This document shows, piece after piece, positions 44,659 through 53,065 of a stretch of DNA of 64,000 bases. A model generated the notes under the pieces. It was not told the origin of the DNA and made no database searches. It saw only the letters and a program-made list of their open reading frames with translations. The position numbers were made by a program, and so were the translations under genes. The number at the start of each line of letters is the position of its first letter. Position 1 is the stretch's first letter. This stretch comes from Microbacterium azadirachtae (lineage in GTDB: Bacteria; Actinomycetota; Actinomycetes; Actinomycetales; Microbacteriaceae): the NCBI RefSeq assembly GCF_000956505.1, contig NZ_JYIX01000040.1:248001-312000 (forward strand), given 5' to 3'.

Positions 44659-46676
44659 CGTGCCTCCCCGCGCGGACCGGTGAGCCCGGGATGCCCGTCC
44701 CAGGGGACGAAGGTCGCGAGGTCGAACTCCGCTGTCGCGCCGGAGGCCCAGTCCAGGCGCACGCGTGTGTCGTCGACGTCCACCCGCACCCGGTCGCGCC
44801 AGCCCTGCGGATCCACGGCACCGCCGCGTTCGAGCACGTGCAGCGTGATCACGACGGTGCGATCCGTACCGGTGCGGCCCACCAGCGCGGGGGTCGCGGC
44901 GTGCGGTCCCATCGCGTTCGCGTCGCGGTAGGCGAACACCCGAGCGCGGTCCGGAGACACGCCGACCCCGGAAGCTTCGACAGGCACAGGGGCGTCCCAG
45001 CCGTGCAGCCCGACGATCGCCGCGAGCAGGCCGTCGCGGCCCTGCGCCCACGCGCCGCCCTCGAAGACCCCGGTCGCGAGCTCGACGTCGTCGGCGACGG
45101 CCCAGCCGCCCTCGCGCACCGCCCAGGGCCGGTCCGTCTGCACGAGGTGCGCGCGCACCTCGGCCGTCCCGTCCCCCGCCGTGACGGTCGTCACGGCGGT
45201 GCCCGGCAGGGCGCGGCGATGCCGCTGCGGCACGTGCACGGATCCGGAGAGCTCGCCCTCGACGCGGGTCGCCCGCAGCGAGCTGCGCCTGCTGCCGGCG
45301 CCGTCGTCGTCGAGGAGCGCGAAGTGCGAGTCGACGGCCTCGGCCCAGGCCGGCCCCGTTCCCGGCGCGGTGTGCGTCGAGTACGCGAACTTCGCGTAGT
45401 GCGGGTCGTCCCGGTCCTCATCCTCGCCGACGGGCAGCGTCGCGTGGTCCGAGCCGTGGTTCGCCATCCGGACGATCCCGTCCGAGGCTCCGCGGAGCAC
45501 CCAGCCCACGGGTTCGATCGGGGCGGTGAACGCTCCGCGGTCGGAGGGCTGCGCCTCCTCGACGGCGGTCCAGACCGGCGCGGTCGCGGGCTGCGCGAGC
45601 CCGAGGAAGCCGATGCCGGCCAGGTACGGGGAGCCGAACCCGCTGTAGTCCTGACACATCGGCTCGAACTCGCCGTACCAGCCCAGCGTGAGCGGGCCGT
45701 CGGCGCCGACCCCCTGCGCGGTGAAGCGCGCGAGCACGCCGGAGGCGATGCGGCGGGTCTGGCCGGGGGTGAGCGCGCTCGCCCCCGACGCGTCCGCGCA
45801 CCAGAGGGCCGCGAGCGCCGCCGTGCGGTACGTCAGCGAACGGCCCTGGTGCAGGAGAGCACCGTCGGAGGCGACCATGTGCGCCTGCGATGCGGTGAAG
45901 TCATGGAGGCGCGCGAGATACCGCTGCCCGTCCGGCGTGTGCACCGTGTCCGTCATGCGATACCAGGCCCAGAGGTACGGGTGGATCGCCCACGCGTTGT
46001 AGTAGTCGACCGCGTGCTCCGGGCCGTCGGTGTACCAGCCGTCGCCGAGGTACCAGCTCTCCACGCGCGCCACGTTGCGGGTCGCGTGCAGTCCTCGTAC
46101 GTCCTCGTCGACCGAGCGCAGGAACCCCTCCGCCATGGCCGGGAACAGCTGCCAGTTGTTCTGCCACACCTCGCAGCGGGCGTGATGACGCAGCCAGTCG
46201 GCGATCTGGAGCTGCTCGGGCCGGGTCAGCCCCGACCACAGCCGGTCGCGGCTGACGTGAAGGGAGAACGCGACGTTCGCGGCCTCGACGATCGAGTTCG
46301 TGATCCCGGTCAGCGGCAGGCGGCAGCTGACCCCGCGGGGCCACTCCTCCTCGCCACCGGGCCTGGTTCCGGCCAGCAGCGCACGGGAGTAGTACTCCAG
46401 GTGCTCTTGGACGACCGGGTCCCCCGGATCCGCGGCGCCCGCGATGCGCGGCGCGGCGAGCAGGAACGATCGGCCGACGGCCTCCATCCCCTCACGCCGC
46501 GGCCCGTCGCCGGTGATGCGTCCCGGCAGGCGCGGCAGGGCGCCCTCCGGGCTGGCGTAGCGGCGCACCTGGCCCAGCCAGTCGTCCGCCACCGCCTCCC
46601 ACTGCGCCCTGCCCCAGCCCGTGAACGGGGAGAGGACCGGATCCATCGCGATCGTCGTCGAGATGTCTTCCCTCAC
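44655..46676 (-). CDS. DUF2264 domain protein
   Basis: A 673-residue cytosolic protein of the DUF2264 family: an all-alpha barrel-like N-terminal two thirds (GVSCRLPLTGITNSIVEAANVAFSLHVSRDRLW, WQNNWQLFPAMAEGFLRSV, WYLGDGWYTDGPEHAVDYYNAW) and a beta-rich C-terminal part. The Trp/Tyr/Asp-rich motifs resemble those of alpha/alpha-barrel glycosidases, and the family usually sits in polysaccharide loci, so a glycosidase role (possibly on uronic acids) is inferred, not shown. GTG at 46676 is chosen because GAGAGGGAACC precedes it; ATG at 46646 is the alternative. Confidence 0.8.
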   Translation of the reverse strand: MREDISTTIAMDPVLSPFTGWGRAQWEAVADDWLGQVRRYASPEGALPRLPGRITGDGPRREGMEAVGRSFLLAAPRIAGAADPGDPVVQEHLEYYSRALLAGTRPGGEEEWPRGVSCRLPLTGITNSIVEAANVAFSLHVSRDRLWSGLTRPEQLQIADWLRHHARCEVWQNNWQLFPAMAEGFLRSVDEDVRGLHATRNVARVESWYLGDGWYTDGPEHAVDYYNAWAIHPYLWAWYRMTDTVHTPDGQRYLARLHDFTASQAHMVASDGALLHQGRSLTYRTAALAALWCADASGASALTPGQTRRIASGVLARFTAQGVGADGPLTLGWYGEFEPMCQDYSGFGSPYLAGIGFLGLAQPATAPVWTAVEEAQPSDRGAFTAPIEPVGWVLRGASDGIVRMANHGSDHATLPVGEDEDRDDPHYAKFAYSTHTAPGTGPAWAEAVDSHFALLDDDGAGSRRSSLRATRVEGELSGSVHVPQRHRRALPGTAVTTVTAGDGTAEVRAHLVQTDRPWAVREGGWAVADDVELATGVFEGGAWAQGRDGLLAAIVGLHGWDAPVPVEASGVGVSPDRARVFAYRDANAMGPHAATPALVGRTGTDRTVVITLHVLERGGAVDPQGWRDRVRVDVDDTRVRLDWASGATAEFDLATFVPWDGHPGLTGPRGEAR

Positions 46677-46726
46677 GGTTCCCTCTCCCCCGCTGCCCTC
46701 TCCCGCGTTCACGGATCCGCTGCGTC

Positions 46727-48388
46727 TCAGGCGCTCGGGGACGGGCTGGCCGTCGCGCCGCTCAGCGCCTTCTGGAACTCGGAGCGGATGGCGTCGCCGC
46801 CCGCGCTCTTCCACGTCGAGATCGCGCTCTTCACGTCGTTCAGCGAACCACGTCCGGCGATGAAGTTGGTCACCGCGTCCGAGACGGGCTTGGCGATCGT
46901 GAGGCCCTGCTTCGCGTTGGTCGGGCTGAACAGACCAAGAGTCGGATCCGCGACGCCGATCGGGACGAGCTTCGCGTACGCGTCGTGCAGCACCTTGATG
47001 GCATCGGGGAACTGCGGCGAGTACAGCGTGTTGGGACCGGCCGCCAGGTACTTCCACGGCACCGCCGTGTTCAGGGCCGCCGCGGGCATCGGGATCGGGT
47101 TGCCCTTGGCATCGCGAGCGTAGTCCGTGCCCTCGGCGCCGTAGTTCATCAGGAGGTACTCCTCACTGCCGAACGGGGCCGCCAGGAAGTTCGCCACCTG
47201 CAGGACCTGCGTGATGTGGTCCTTGCTGCCCTTCTTCACCATCGTCCAGGCGAAGTCGATGTTGTCCAGCCACACGGTGGCCTTGCCGCCCGTGGCGCTG
47301 AACGGGATGAACGGGGCGACCTTGTTCGCGGGGTTCGCCGCCGGAACGGTCTGCTGGTATCCGCCCGGCTTGCCGAACGCCGGCAGCCCGTCGTAGATCT
47401 GCGCGACCTGGCCGGAGATGAAGGCGTTCGACATCTGCGACTTGGTCCAGCCCTCGCTGCCGGGGGCGAAGCATCCCGCGGCGTAGAGCTTCTGCACGAA
47501 GGAGACCATCTCCAGGTACTCCGGCGTCTCGATGTCCTTCACGAGCTTGCCGCTCTTCATCGTCCAGTTGAAGGGGACGTGGAAGATGTGCTCGAACGGG
47601 ATCAGACCGAACTTGGTGCTGCCGAGAGCCCAGCGGTTCGCTCCGGTGAGCTGCTTGGCGAGGGAGAGGTAGTCGTCCGCGTTCTTGATGGCCGAGGTGT
47701 CTGTGACACCGGCGGCCTCGAAGAACGTCTGGTTGATGAAACCGGATCCGCCGGTCATCCCGCGAGGGATCGGGATGCCGTAGAGCTTGCCGTTCTGCAC
47801 GGCGGGCTTCCAGAACGCCTGCGGGATGTTGGCGAGGTTCGGGTAGTCCTTGGACTTGTCGCCCGCGAGGAACGGGGTGAGGTCCTGGCAGGCCGATTCG
47901 AGGAAGCCGATGATGTCGGCGATCGCGGCGCCGTCGTTGAGCATGAGGTCGGGCATGTCCCCGCCGGCGATCACGGTGTTGAGCTTGGTGTCGTAGTCGT
48001 CGCTCGAGACCGCGGTGATGTCCACCGTGCCGCCGAGGCGCTTGTTGATCTCCTGCCAGGCCGGGTTGGAGGCCGCGGGCGTGGGCGGCGGGCCGAAGAT
48101 GTTCGTGATCGCGGTGATCTTCTGACCCTTCAGGAACGGCGCAGGCACCGAGCGGAAAGGCTTGGCCGGGTAGTTGAAGAAGGCCGCAGGGACGCCCTCG
48201 GCGGTGCCCGCGAGATCGGGGGTGGCGCCGTTGAGCGGGATGTACTTCGGCAGCACCGAGGCGGAGGCGGCGGAGGCGTTGAGCGCGCCCTTCGTGCCGC
48301 ACCCCGCGAGGGAGCCCGCGGCGACGACGCCGAGGACGCTGAGGGCGGCGAAGGACAGGAAGGTCCGCCGGTTCGTTTCGAGAGCCAC
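46727..48388 (-). CDS. LplA/YtcQ-type extracellular sugar-binding lipoprotein
   Basis: A 553-residue solute-binding protein. The signal NRRTFLSFAALSVLGVVAAGSLAGC contains two arginines and ends in lipobox LAGC (Cys30). Long binding proteins of this type serve transporters of the LplABC/YtcQ-YteP-YtcP class that import complex oligosaccharides. The GTG start follows AAAGGAGCCCATC. It is downstream of both permeases and upstream of the DUF2264 gene in one run. The Ser/Pro-rich end (GATASPSPSA) is short and probably flexible. Confidence 0.88.
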   Translation of the reverse strand: MALETNRRTFLSFAALSVLGVVAAGSLAGCGTKGALNASAASASVLPKYIPLNGATPDLAGTAEGVPAAFFNYPAKPFRSVPAPFLKGQKITAITNIFGPPPTPAASNPAWQEINKRLGGTVDITAVSSDDYDTKLNTVIAGGDMPDLMLNDGAAIADIIGFLESACQDLTPFLAGDKSKDYPNLANIPQAFWKPAVQNGKLYGIPIPRGMTGGSGFINQTFFEAAGVTDTSAIKNADDYLSLAKQLTGANRWALGSTKFGLIPFEHIFHVPFNWTMKSGKLVKDIETPEYLEMVSFVQKLYAAGCFAPGSEGWTKSQMSNAFISGQVAQIYDGLPAFGKPGGYQQTVPAANPANKVAPFIPFSATGGKATVWLDNIDFAWTMVKKGSKDHITQVLQVANFLAAPFGSEEYLLMNYGAEGTDYARDAKGNPIPMPAAALNTAVPWKYLAAGPNTLYSPQFPDAIKVLHDAYAKLVPIGVADPTLGLFSPTNAKQGLTIAKPVSDAVTNFIAGRGSLNDVKSAISTWKSAGGDAIRSEFQKALSGATASPSPSA

Positions 48389-48438
48389 GATGGGCTCCTT
48401 TCTGTACAGGGAGGTGGATCGATCGGGTGGAGCGGGCC

Positions 48439-49389
48439 TCAGCCCTTGACGGCGCCGGTGAGGACGCCCTTGGTGAAGTACTTCTGCAGGAACGGGTAGA
48501 CGAGCAGGATCGGGATGACGCTGATCACGACGACGGCCATCTGGATCGCCTGGGACGGCGCGGAGATCTCGCCGACCGAGGCGGTGTCGAGCGGGGACCC
48601 CAGCAGCACGTACTGGCGCAGGATCATCGACAGCGGCCACATGTCGCTGTTCAGGTAGAGCATCGCGTTGAAGAACGCGTTCCAGTAGGCGACCGCGTAG
48701 AACAGGCCGACCACGGCCAGCACGCCCTTGGAGAGCGGCAGCACGATCTTGACGAGGATGCGGAAGTCGCCGGCGCCGTCGATCCTGGCCGCTTCGAAGA
48801 GCTCCTGCGGCAGGCCCATGAAGAACGAGCGGACGACAACGAGGTTGAACGCCGAGATCAGGGTGGGCAGCACCAGCGCCGCGTAGCTGCCGAGCAGTCC
48901 GAGCTGCTTGACCATGAGGAAGCTCGGGATGATGCCCGGGGTGAACAGCATCGTGAACAGCGCCGTCAGCAGGATGAACTTCCCGAACGCGAGATCGCGA
49001 CGCGAGAGCCCGTAGGCCATGCCGACGGTCGCGGCGAGCGAGCACAGTGTGCCGATCACGGTGATGAGCATGCTGCGGATGAGAGCGCCGGTGACGATGC
49101 CGCCGGAGAAGATCGTCTCGTAGGCGGCGAACGTCGGATGCAGCGGGAAGAGCACCAGGCCGTTGGCGTTCGCGATGTCGGTGCTGTCCGAGAGGCTGGT
49201 CGAGATCACCGTGAGGAACGGGTAGAGAGTCGCGACGCAGATCAGCGTGACCACGACCGCCTTGCCCGTGATGCCGATCCGGCTGGGCTTCTCCATCCAT
49301 GCCGGCCGCGCCGACTCCGCCTGACGGTTCCTGCGTCGGGTACGGGGCATGACGACCGCCCTGGTCGTCAGCTGCACGTCACTTGCCAC
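48439..49389 (-). CDS. Carbohydrate ABC transporter permease (LplC/YtcP type)
   Basis: A 316-residue permease with six membrane helices from about residue 40. The EAA loop is ELFEAARIDGAGDFRILVKIVLPLS. The GTG start overlaps the upstream permease by 11 bp; the in-frame ATG 13 codons later (MPRTRRR) is an alternative. The N-terminal 35 residues are basic and cytosolic. Confidence 0.9.
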   Translation of the reverse strand: MASDVQLTTRAVVMPRTRRRNRQAESARPAWMEKPSRIGITGKAVVVTLICVATLYPFLTVISTSLSDSTDIANANGLVLFPLHPTFAAYETIFSGGIVTGALIRSMLITVIGTLCSLAATVGMAYGLSRRDLAFGKFILLTALFTMLFTPGIIPSFLMVKQLGLLGSYAALVLPTLISAFNLVVVRSFFMGLPQELFEAARIDGAGDFRILVKIVLPLSKGVLAVVGLFYAVAYWNAFFNAMLYLNSDMWPLSMILRQYVLLGSPLDTASVGEISAPSQAIQMAVVVISVIPILLVYPFLQKYFTKGVLTGAVKG

Positions 49390-50461
49390 TGGAGTACACC
49401 CCTTCCTGGCCGAACAGATGAGCGACCTTGTTGGCGCCGAGCACGAGTGCGAGGCCCACGATGCCCTTCACGAGACCGACAGCGGCTGCCGGGCCCCACT
49501 GCCCGTTCTGGATGCCGTGGTAGTAGACCCAGGTGTCGAGCACCTCGCCGGCGCCGGCGCCGACGTTGTCGCGCTGCAGGACGATCTGCTCGAAGCCCAC
49601 CGAGAGGATGCTCCCCAGGTTCAGGATGAGCAGCAGGATGATGACCGGCATGATCCCGGGGATCGTGATCGTCTTCATGCGCTGCCAGGGGCCTGCGCCG
49701 TCCACGGCGGCGGCCTCGTACAGCTCCTGGTCGATGTTCATGAGGGCCGCGAGGAAGATGATCGTCCCCCAGCCCGCGTCCTTCCAGGCGGACTGGATCG
49801 ACACCAGGAACGGGAAGAACCAGGGCGTGGTCATGGCCTCGAACGGCTGCATCCCCAGCGCCTGCATGAGGTGCGGCACCACGCCGGTCGCGCCGAGCAC
49901 CTGCCCGAAGATCGACACGATGATCACCCAGCCGAGGAAGTGCGGCAGATAGACGACGCTCTGCACGAACTTGCGGATCCGGTTCGACATGATGCTGTTC
50001 AGCAGCAGCGCCAGCACGATCGGGATCGGGAAGAACAGCACGAGCTGGAGGCCGGTGATCACCAGGGTGTTGCGCAGCGCCTGCCAGAACGTGGGATCCC
50101 CGAAGATCTTCACGAAGTTGTCGAATCCGACCCACGCGCTGTCGATGAAGCCGAGGTAGGGCTGGTAGTCCTCGAACGCGACGATGTTGCCGGGAAGCGG
50201 CAGCCAGTGGAACACCACGAAGTACAGGAATCCCGGCGCGATCAGCAGGAGCATGACTCTGTCGCGCTTGATCCGCTCCCAAAGGCTGCGCTTGCGGTGC
50301 GCGGGCACGCCGTCCGCCGATGCGGCCCGGCGGCGGGCCTTCGATGCGGAACGCGCGGGCTGCGCACCTGCAGCGCCATCGCCCTGAGTCGTCGTGCCCT
50401 GCACGAACGGCTCGCTGTAACTGCTCATCTTCGACCTCGACCTGAGACGGGGAAACTTCAT
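49379..50461 (-). CDS. Carbohydrate ABC transporter permease (LplB/YteP type)
   Basis: A 360-residue permease, first gene of the glycan operon. Six helices follow a 65-residue basic cytosolic segment; the EAA loop is ELYEAAAVDGAGPWQRMKTITIPGI. ATG at 50461 follows GGAGAACCG and comes 41 bp after a -10 element, giving a leader of about 35 bases. ATG at 50428 (MSSYSEP) is an alternative. Upstream codons in the same frame overlap the promoter and are not coding. Confidence 0.9.
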   Translation of the reverse strand: MKFPRLRSRSKMSSYSEPFVQGTTTQGDGAAGAQPARSASKARRRAASADGVPAHRKRSLWERIKRDRVMLLLIAPGFLYFVVFHWLPLPGNIVAFEDYQPYLGFIDSAWVGFDNFVKIFGDPTFWQALRNTLVITGLQLVLFFPIPIVLALLLNSIMSNRIRKFVQSVVYLPHFLGWVIIVSIFGQVLGATGVVPHLMQALGMQPFEAMTTPWFFPFLVSIQSAWKDAGWGTIIFLAALMNIDQELYEAAAVDGAGPWQRMKTITIPGIMPVIILLLILNLGSILSVGFEQIVLQRDNVGAGAGEVLDTWVYYHGIQNGQWGPAAAVGLVKGIVGLALVLGANKVAHLFGQEGVYSSGK

Positions 50462-50470
50462 CGGTTCTCC

Positions 50471-50492
50471 GCAAGTGCTAGAAAGCGCTTGC
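50471..50492. promoter_or_regulatory. LacI-type operator of the glycan operon
   Basis: A near-palindrome with outer arms GCAAG and CTTGC contains GAAAGCGCTTGC (50481-50492), close to the AAGCGCTT core recognised by many LacI/GalR regulators. It sits about 10-30 bases downstream of the -10 element at 50502-50507, the classic place for repression. A LacI gene lies 1.2 kb away. Confidence 0.7.
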
Positions 50493-50501
50493 TGTGCTGC
50501 G

Positions 50502-50530
50502 AACGTACCCGACGGATCTGCGGGTGTCAA
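50502..50530 (-). promoter_or_regulatory. Sigma-70-type promoter of the LplBCA-DUF2264-fucosidase operon
   Basis: On the minus strand a consensus -35 TTGACA (50525-50530) is separated by 17 bases from -10 TACGTT (50502-50507). Transcription should start near 50495, just before the LacI-type operator. Confidence 0.7.
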
Positions 50531-50599
50531 CGCTGAGGGAGGATTTCAACGAAACATTGATTTTGAGAGGATCCACGTCCCTTGATCTCGCCGCGGCGC

Positions 50600-50629
50600 T
50601 GGACGGAATGCATAGTATGCGCTTACTAT
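50600..50629 (+). promoter_or_regulatory. Promoter and overlapping 18-bp palindrome upstream of the hydroxyacid dehydrogenase
   Basis: TGGACG (50600-50605), an 18-base spacer and TACTAT (50624-50629) form a plausible promoter. The segment ATAGTATGCGCTTACTAT (50612-50629) is an 18-bp palindrome with one mismatched pair, overlapping the -10, and shares a GCGCTT core with the neighbouring operator. Probably an operator site. Confidence 0.5.
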
Positions 50630-50654
50630 CTGGATGCAGAACGAAAGGATCGTC

Positions 50655-51677
50655 GTGGATCACAACCCCCAGACCCCCCGCCCCGCCGCCGTGGTCGTCA
50701 TGACGGAGGGCTCCTTCCTCGAGGTGTTCTCCGAAGACGCGCTCGCACGGCTGCGGAACACGGTGGAGATCGTGGGGCCGCTTCCGATCACGGACTTCGC
50801 CGTGCCCGAAGCCCGGGCAGCGTTGCGGGAGGCGCGCGTCATGCTGACTGGCTGGGGGGCGCCGCGCATCGACGCGCGCGTGCTCGACCTCTCCCCCCAG
50901 CTCGAGGCCGTGGTGCACACCGCCGGCACCGTGAAGACCTTCCTCGACGCCGAGGCGTTCGGCAGGGGCATCAGGGTGAGCACGGCGGCGGCGGCGAACG
51001 CCACGCCCGTGGCCGAGTTCACGTTCGCCGCGATCGTGTTCGGACTCAAGCGCGCGAGCCGCTTCGCGCATCAGCTGCACACCACCCGGCGGCACCGGAC
51101 CGTCGACGGCATCCCGCCGATCGGCACGAACGGCGTCACGATCGGAATCCTCGGCGCCTCCAGGGTCGGGCGCGAGGTCATCGCCCTGGTGTCCCGGCTG
51201 GACGCGCGGATCCTCGTCTGCGATCCCTACCTGACTGCCGCGGAGGCCGCGCGGCTCGGCGTCGAGGCGGTCTCGCTCTCCGAGATGTGCCGCCGCAGCG
51301 ACGTGCTCACGCTGCACGCCCCGAGCACGCCGGACACCCGCCGCATCATCGGCGCTCGCGAGCTCGCGCTGCTGCACGACGGCGCGCTCATCGTGAACAC
51401 CGCCCGCGGCGCCCTCATCGACACGGAGGCGCTGTCCGCGGAGCTCGTGGGCGGGCGGCTCGACGCGTATCTGGATGTCACGGATCCCGAGCCGCTGCCG
51501 GCGGACTCGCCGCTGTACTCCCTGCCGAACGTGGTGATCACCCCGCACATCGCGGGCGCCCTGGGCAATGAGATCCACCGGCTGGGCGACTCGGCCGTGC
51601 GCGAGGTCGAGCAGTACGTTGGTCGAGGGATCCTCGCGCATGAGCTCCGTGCCGACGAGCTGGCGTACACCGCCTGA
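50655..51677 (+). CDS. D-2-hydroxyacid dehydrogenase family protein
   Basis: A 340-residue NAD(P)-dependent enzyme. The nucleotide-binding motif is GILGASRVGREV, in which the second Gly of GxGxxG is Ser. Catalytic residues are present: Arg in NTARGALIDTEAL, Glu in DPEPLPADSPLY and His in ITPHIAGALG. The GTG start at 50655 follows GAAAGG at 6-base spacing; the ATG at 50634 lies almost at the predicted transcript start. It probably reduces a 2-keto acid from sugar catabolism; substrate unknown. A lacI gene follows 56 bp later on the same strand. Confidence 0.88.
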   Translation: MDHNPQTPRPAAVVVMTEGSFLEVFSEDALARLRNTVEIVGPLPITDFAVPEARAALREARVMLTGWGAPRIDARVLDLSPQLEAVVHTAGTVKTFLDAEAFGRGIRVSTAAAANATPVAEFTFAAIVFGLKRASRFAHQLHTTRRHRTVDGIPPIGTNGVTIGILGASRVGREVIALVSRLDARILVCDPYLTAAEAARLGVEAVSLSEMCRRSDVLTLHAPSTPDTRRIIGARELALLHDGALIVNTARGALIDTEALSAELVGGRLDAYLDVTDPEPLPADSPLYSLPNVVITPHIAGALGNEIHRLGDSAVREVEQYVGRGILAHELRADELAYTA

Positions 51678-51733
51678 TCGATGCAGAGCACCACGCGAGG
51701 GATCGGGCCGACGGCCCACGAACGGAGGATGGG

Positions 51734-52837
51734 ATGACGACGCAGGACGATCGCGCCACGGTGGGCGCCATGCACACCGTGACCATGTCCGATGTCGCCG
51801 AGCGGGCCGGCGTCTCGTCTGCCACGGTCTCCCGTGTGCTCAACGGGAACTATCCGGTGGCGCAGGCCACGCGCGATGTCGTGAACCGGGCCATCGAAGA
51901 CCTCGGCTACACCGCGAACGCGCACGCCAGAGCGCTCGCGAGCTCGGCGACGCACAGCGTCGGGATCATCGTGAACGACCTCGTGGATCCGTTCTTCTCC
52001 TACATCGTGCGCGGCGTCGAGCAGGAGGCCTCCGCCACGGGCAGGCTCTGCATCGTGGCCGCGTCGCAGGGCGACGTCGACCGCGAGATCGGCCTGATCG
52101 ACCGCATGATCAGCCAGCGCACCGACGCCGTGATCGTCGTCGGAGGAGGCTATGAAGACCCGCGCGCCCGCCGCCGGATGGCCGAGCGCGCGCGGACGCT
52201 GGCCGGCATCGGGTCGACGCTCGTGCTGTGCGGCCGTCCCTCGGTGGGCGAGCAGGCGCCGACCAAGATCGTCGGCTACGACAACGAGGGCGGGGCCTTC
52301 GCCGTCACCCAGCACCTCATCGCCCAGGGCCATCGCCGGATCCTCTACCTCGGCGGTCCGATCGGGCTCTCCACGAGCGTCGCGCGCCTCGCGGGCTTCC
52401 GCCGCGCGATGCAATCGCACGGCTACGACGTCCCCCCGGAGCTCGTGCACCAGGGCGCGTTCGGACGCCGTTTCGGCCACGCCACGATGGGCGAGATCCT
52501 GGACGGGAATCCGGAGATCACCGCGGTCTTCGCGGCGAACGACCTGGTCGCGGCCGGCGCGCTGGACGCGATGACCGCGCGCGGCGTGCGCGTGCCGGAG
52601 GACATCTCCCTCGTGGGCTACGACGACATCCCGCAGTCCAGCGAGCTCACCCCCAAGCTCACCACCGTGCACGTGCCGCTCGAGGACATGGGGCGCGAGA
52701 GCGTGCGCCTCGCGCTGAGCCGCACCGACGACGCCTTCGGCCGTCACGCGGACGGCGAGATCATCGTGGGAACCCGCCTCGTCGAGCGCGAATCCGTCGC
52801 CCCGCCCCGCGCGACGCCGTGGACGCCGGGCCGCTGA
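51734..52837 (+). CDS. LacI family transcriptional regulator
   Basis: A 367-residue regulator with an N-terminal LacI helix-turn-helix and hinge helix (TMSDVAERAGVSSATVSRVLNGNYPVAQATRDVV, residues 17-50; ANAHARALAS) and a periplasmic-binding-protein-like sensor domain (SVGIIVNDLVDPFFSYIVRGVEQEA ... ISLVGYDDIPQSSELTPKLTTVHVPLEDMG). ATG follows GGAGGATGGG. It likely binds the operators at 50471-50492 and perhaps 50612-50629, controlling both the leftward glycan operon and the rightward dehydrogenase-lacI pair. Confidence 0.93.
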   Translation: MTTQDDRATVGAMHTVTMSDVAERAGVSSATVSRVLNGNYPVAQATRDVVNRAIEDLGYTANAHARALASSATHSVGIIVNDLVDPFFSYIVRGVEQEASATGRLCIVAASQGDVDREIGLIDRMISQRTDAVIVVGGGYEDPRARRRMAERARTLAGIGSTLVLCGRPSVGEQAPTKIVGYDNEGGAFAVTQHLIAQGHRRILYLGGPIGLSTSVARLAGFRRAMQSHGYDVPPELVHQGAFGRRFGHATMGEILDGNPEITAVFAANDLVAAGALDAMTARGVRVPEDISLVGYDDIPQSSELTPKLTTVHVPLEDMGRESVRLALSRTDDAFGRHADGEIIVGTRLVERESVAPPRATPWTPGR

Positions 52838-52856
52838 CTGCGGCGCGTGAGGAGAC

Positions 52857-52891
52857 GACGAAGGGCCGCCCTGAATGGGCGGCCCTTCGTC
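52857..52891 (+). terminator. Terminator hairpin after the lacI gene
   Basis: Perfect 15-bp arms (52857-52871 and 52877-52891) with loop TGAAT, 20 bp past the lacI stop and just before the opposing tRNA gene, which it could also terminate. Confidence 0.85.
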
Positions 52892-52898
52892 ATGTTCG

Positions 52899-52971
52899 TG
52901 CCCCCGACAGGAATCGAACCTGCGACCTACGGTACCGGAAACCGGCGCTCTATCCGCTGAGCTACGGAGGC
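52899..52971 (-). tRNA. tRNA-Arg (anticodon CCG)
   Basis: Folds as a 73-base cloverleaf: acceptor GCCTCCG/CGGGGGC, D arm GCTC/GAGC, anticodon loop TTCCGGT giving CCG (reads CGG), T arm GCAGG/CCTGT with TTCGAAT loop, discriminator A. The outermost anticodon-stem pair (27-43) is a C-T mismatch. The 3' CCA is not encoded. Confidence 0.95.
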
Positions 52972-53065
52972 GTACCGAACGAGCCTAGCATCGGATCGGC
53001 GTTCCCTCCGACTGCGCCGGATCCCGGTAGTGTCGCGAGAAACCGACCGATCGATGAGGATGCAG

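Noticed and set aside
42595..47123. Plus-strand open frames of 778 and 810 codons opposite the fucosidase and DUF2264 genes
   Set aside because: Composition (Arg, Gly, Val, His) and lack of motifs mark them as antisense shadows of well-recognised genes.
52899..53065. Integration site of a mobile island at the tRNA gene
   Set aside because: No integrase and no duplicated tRNA 3' end were found on either side within the window.
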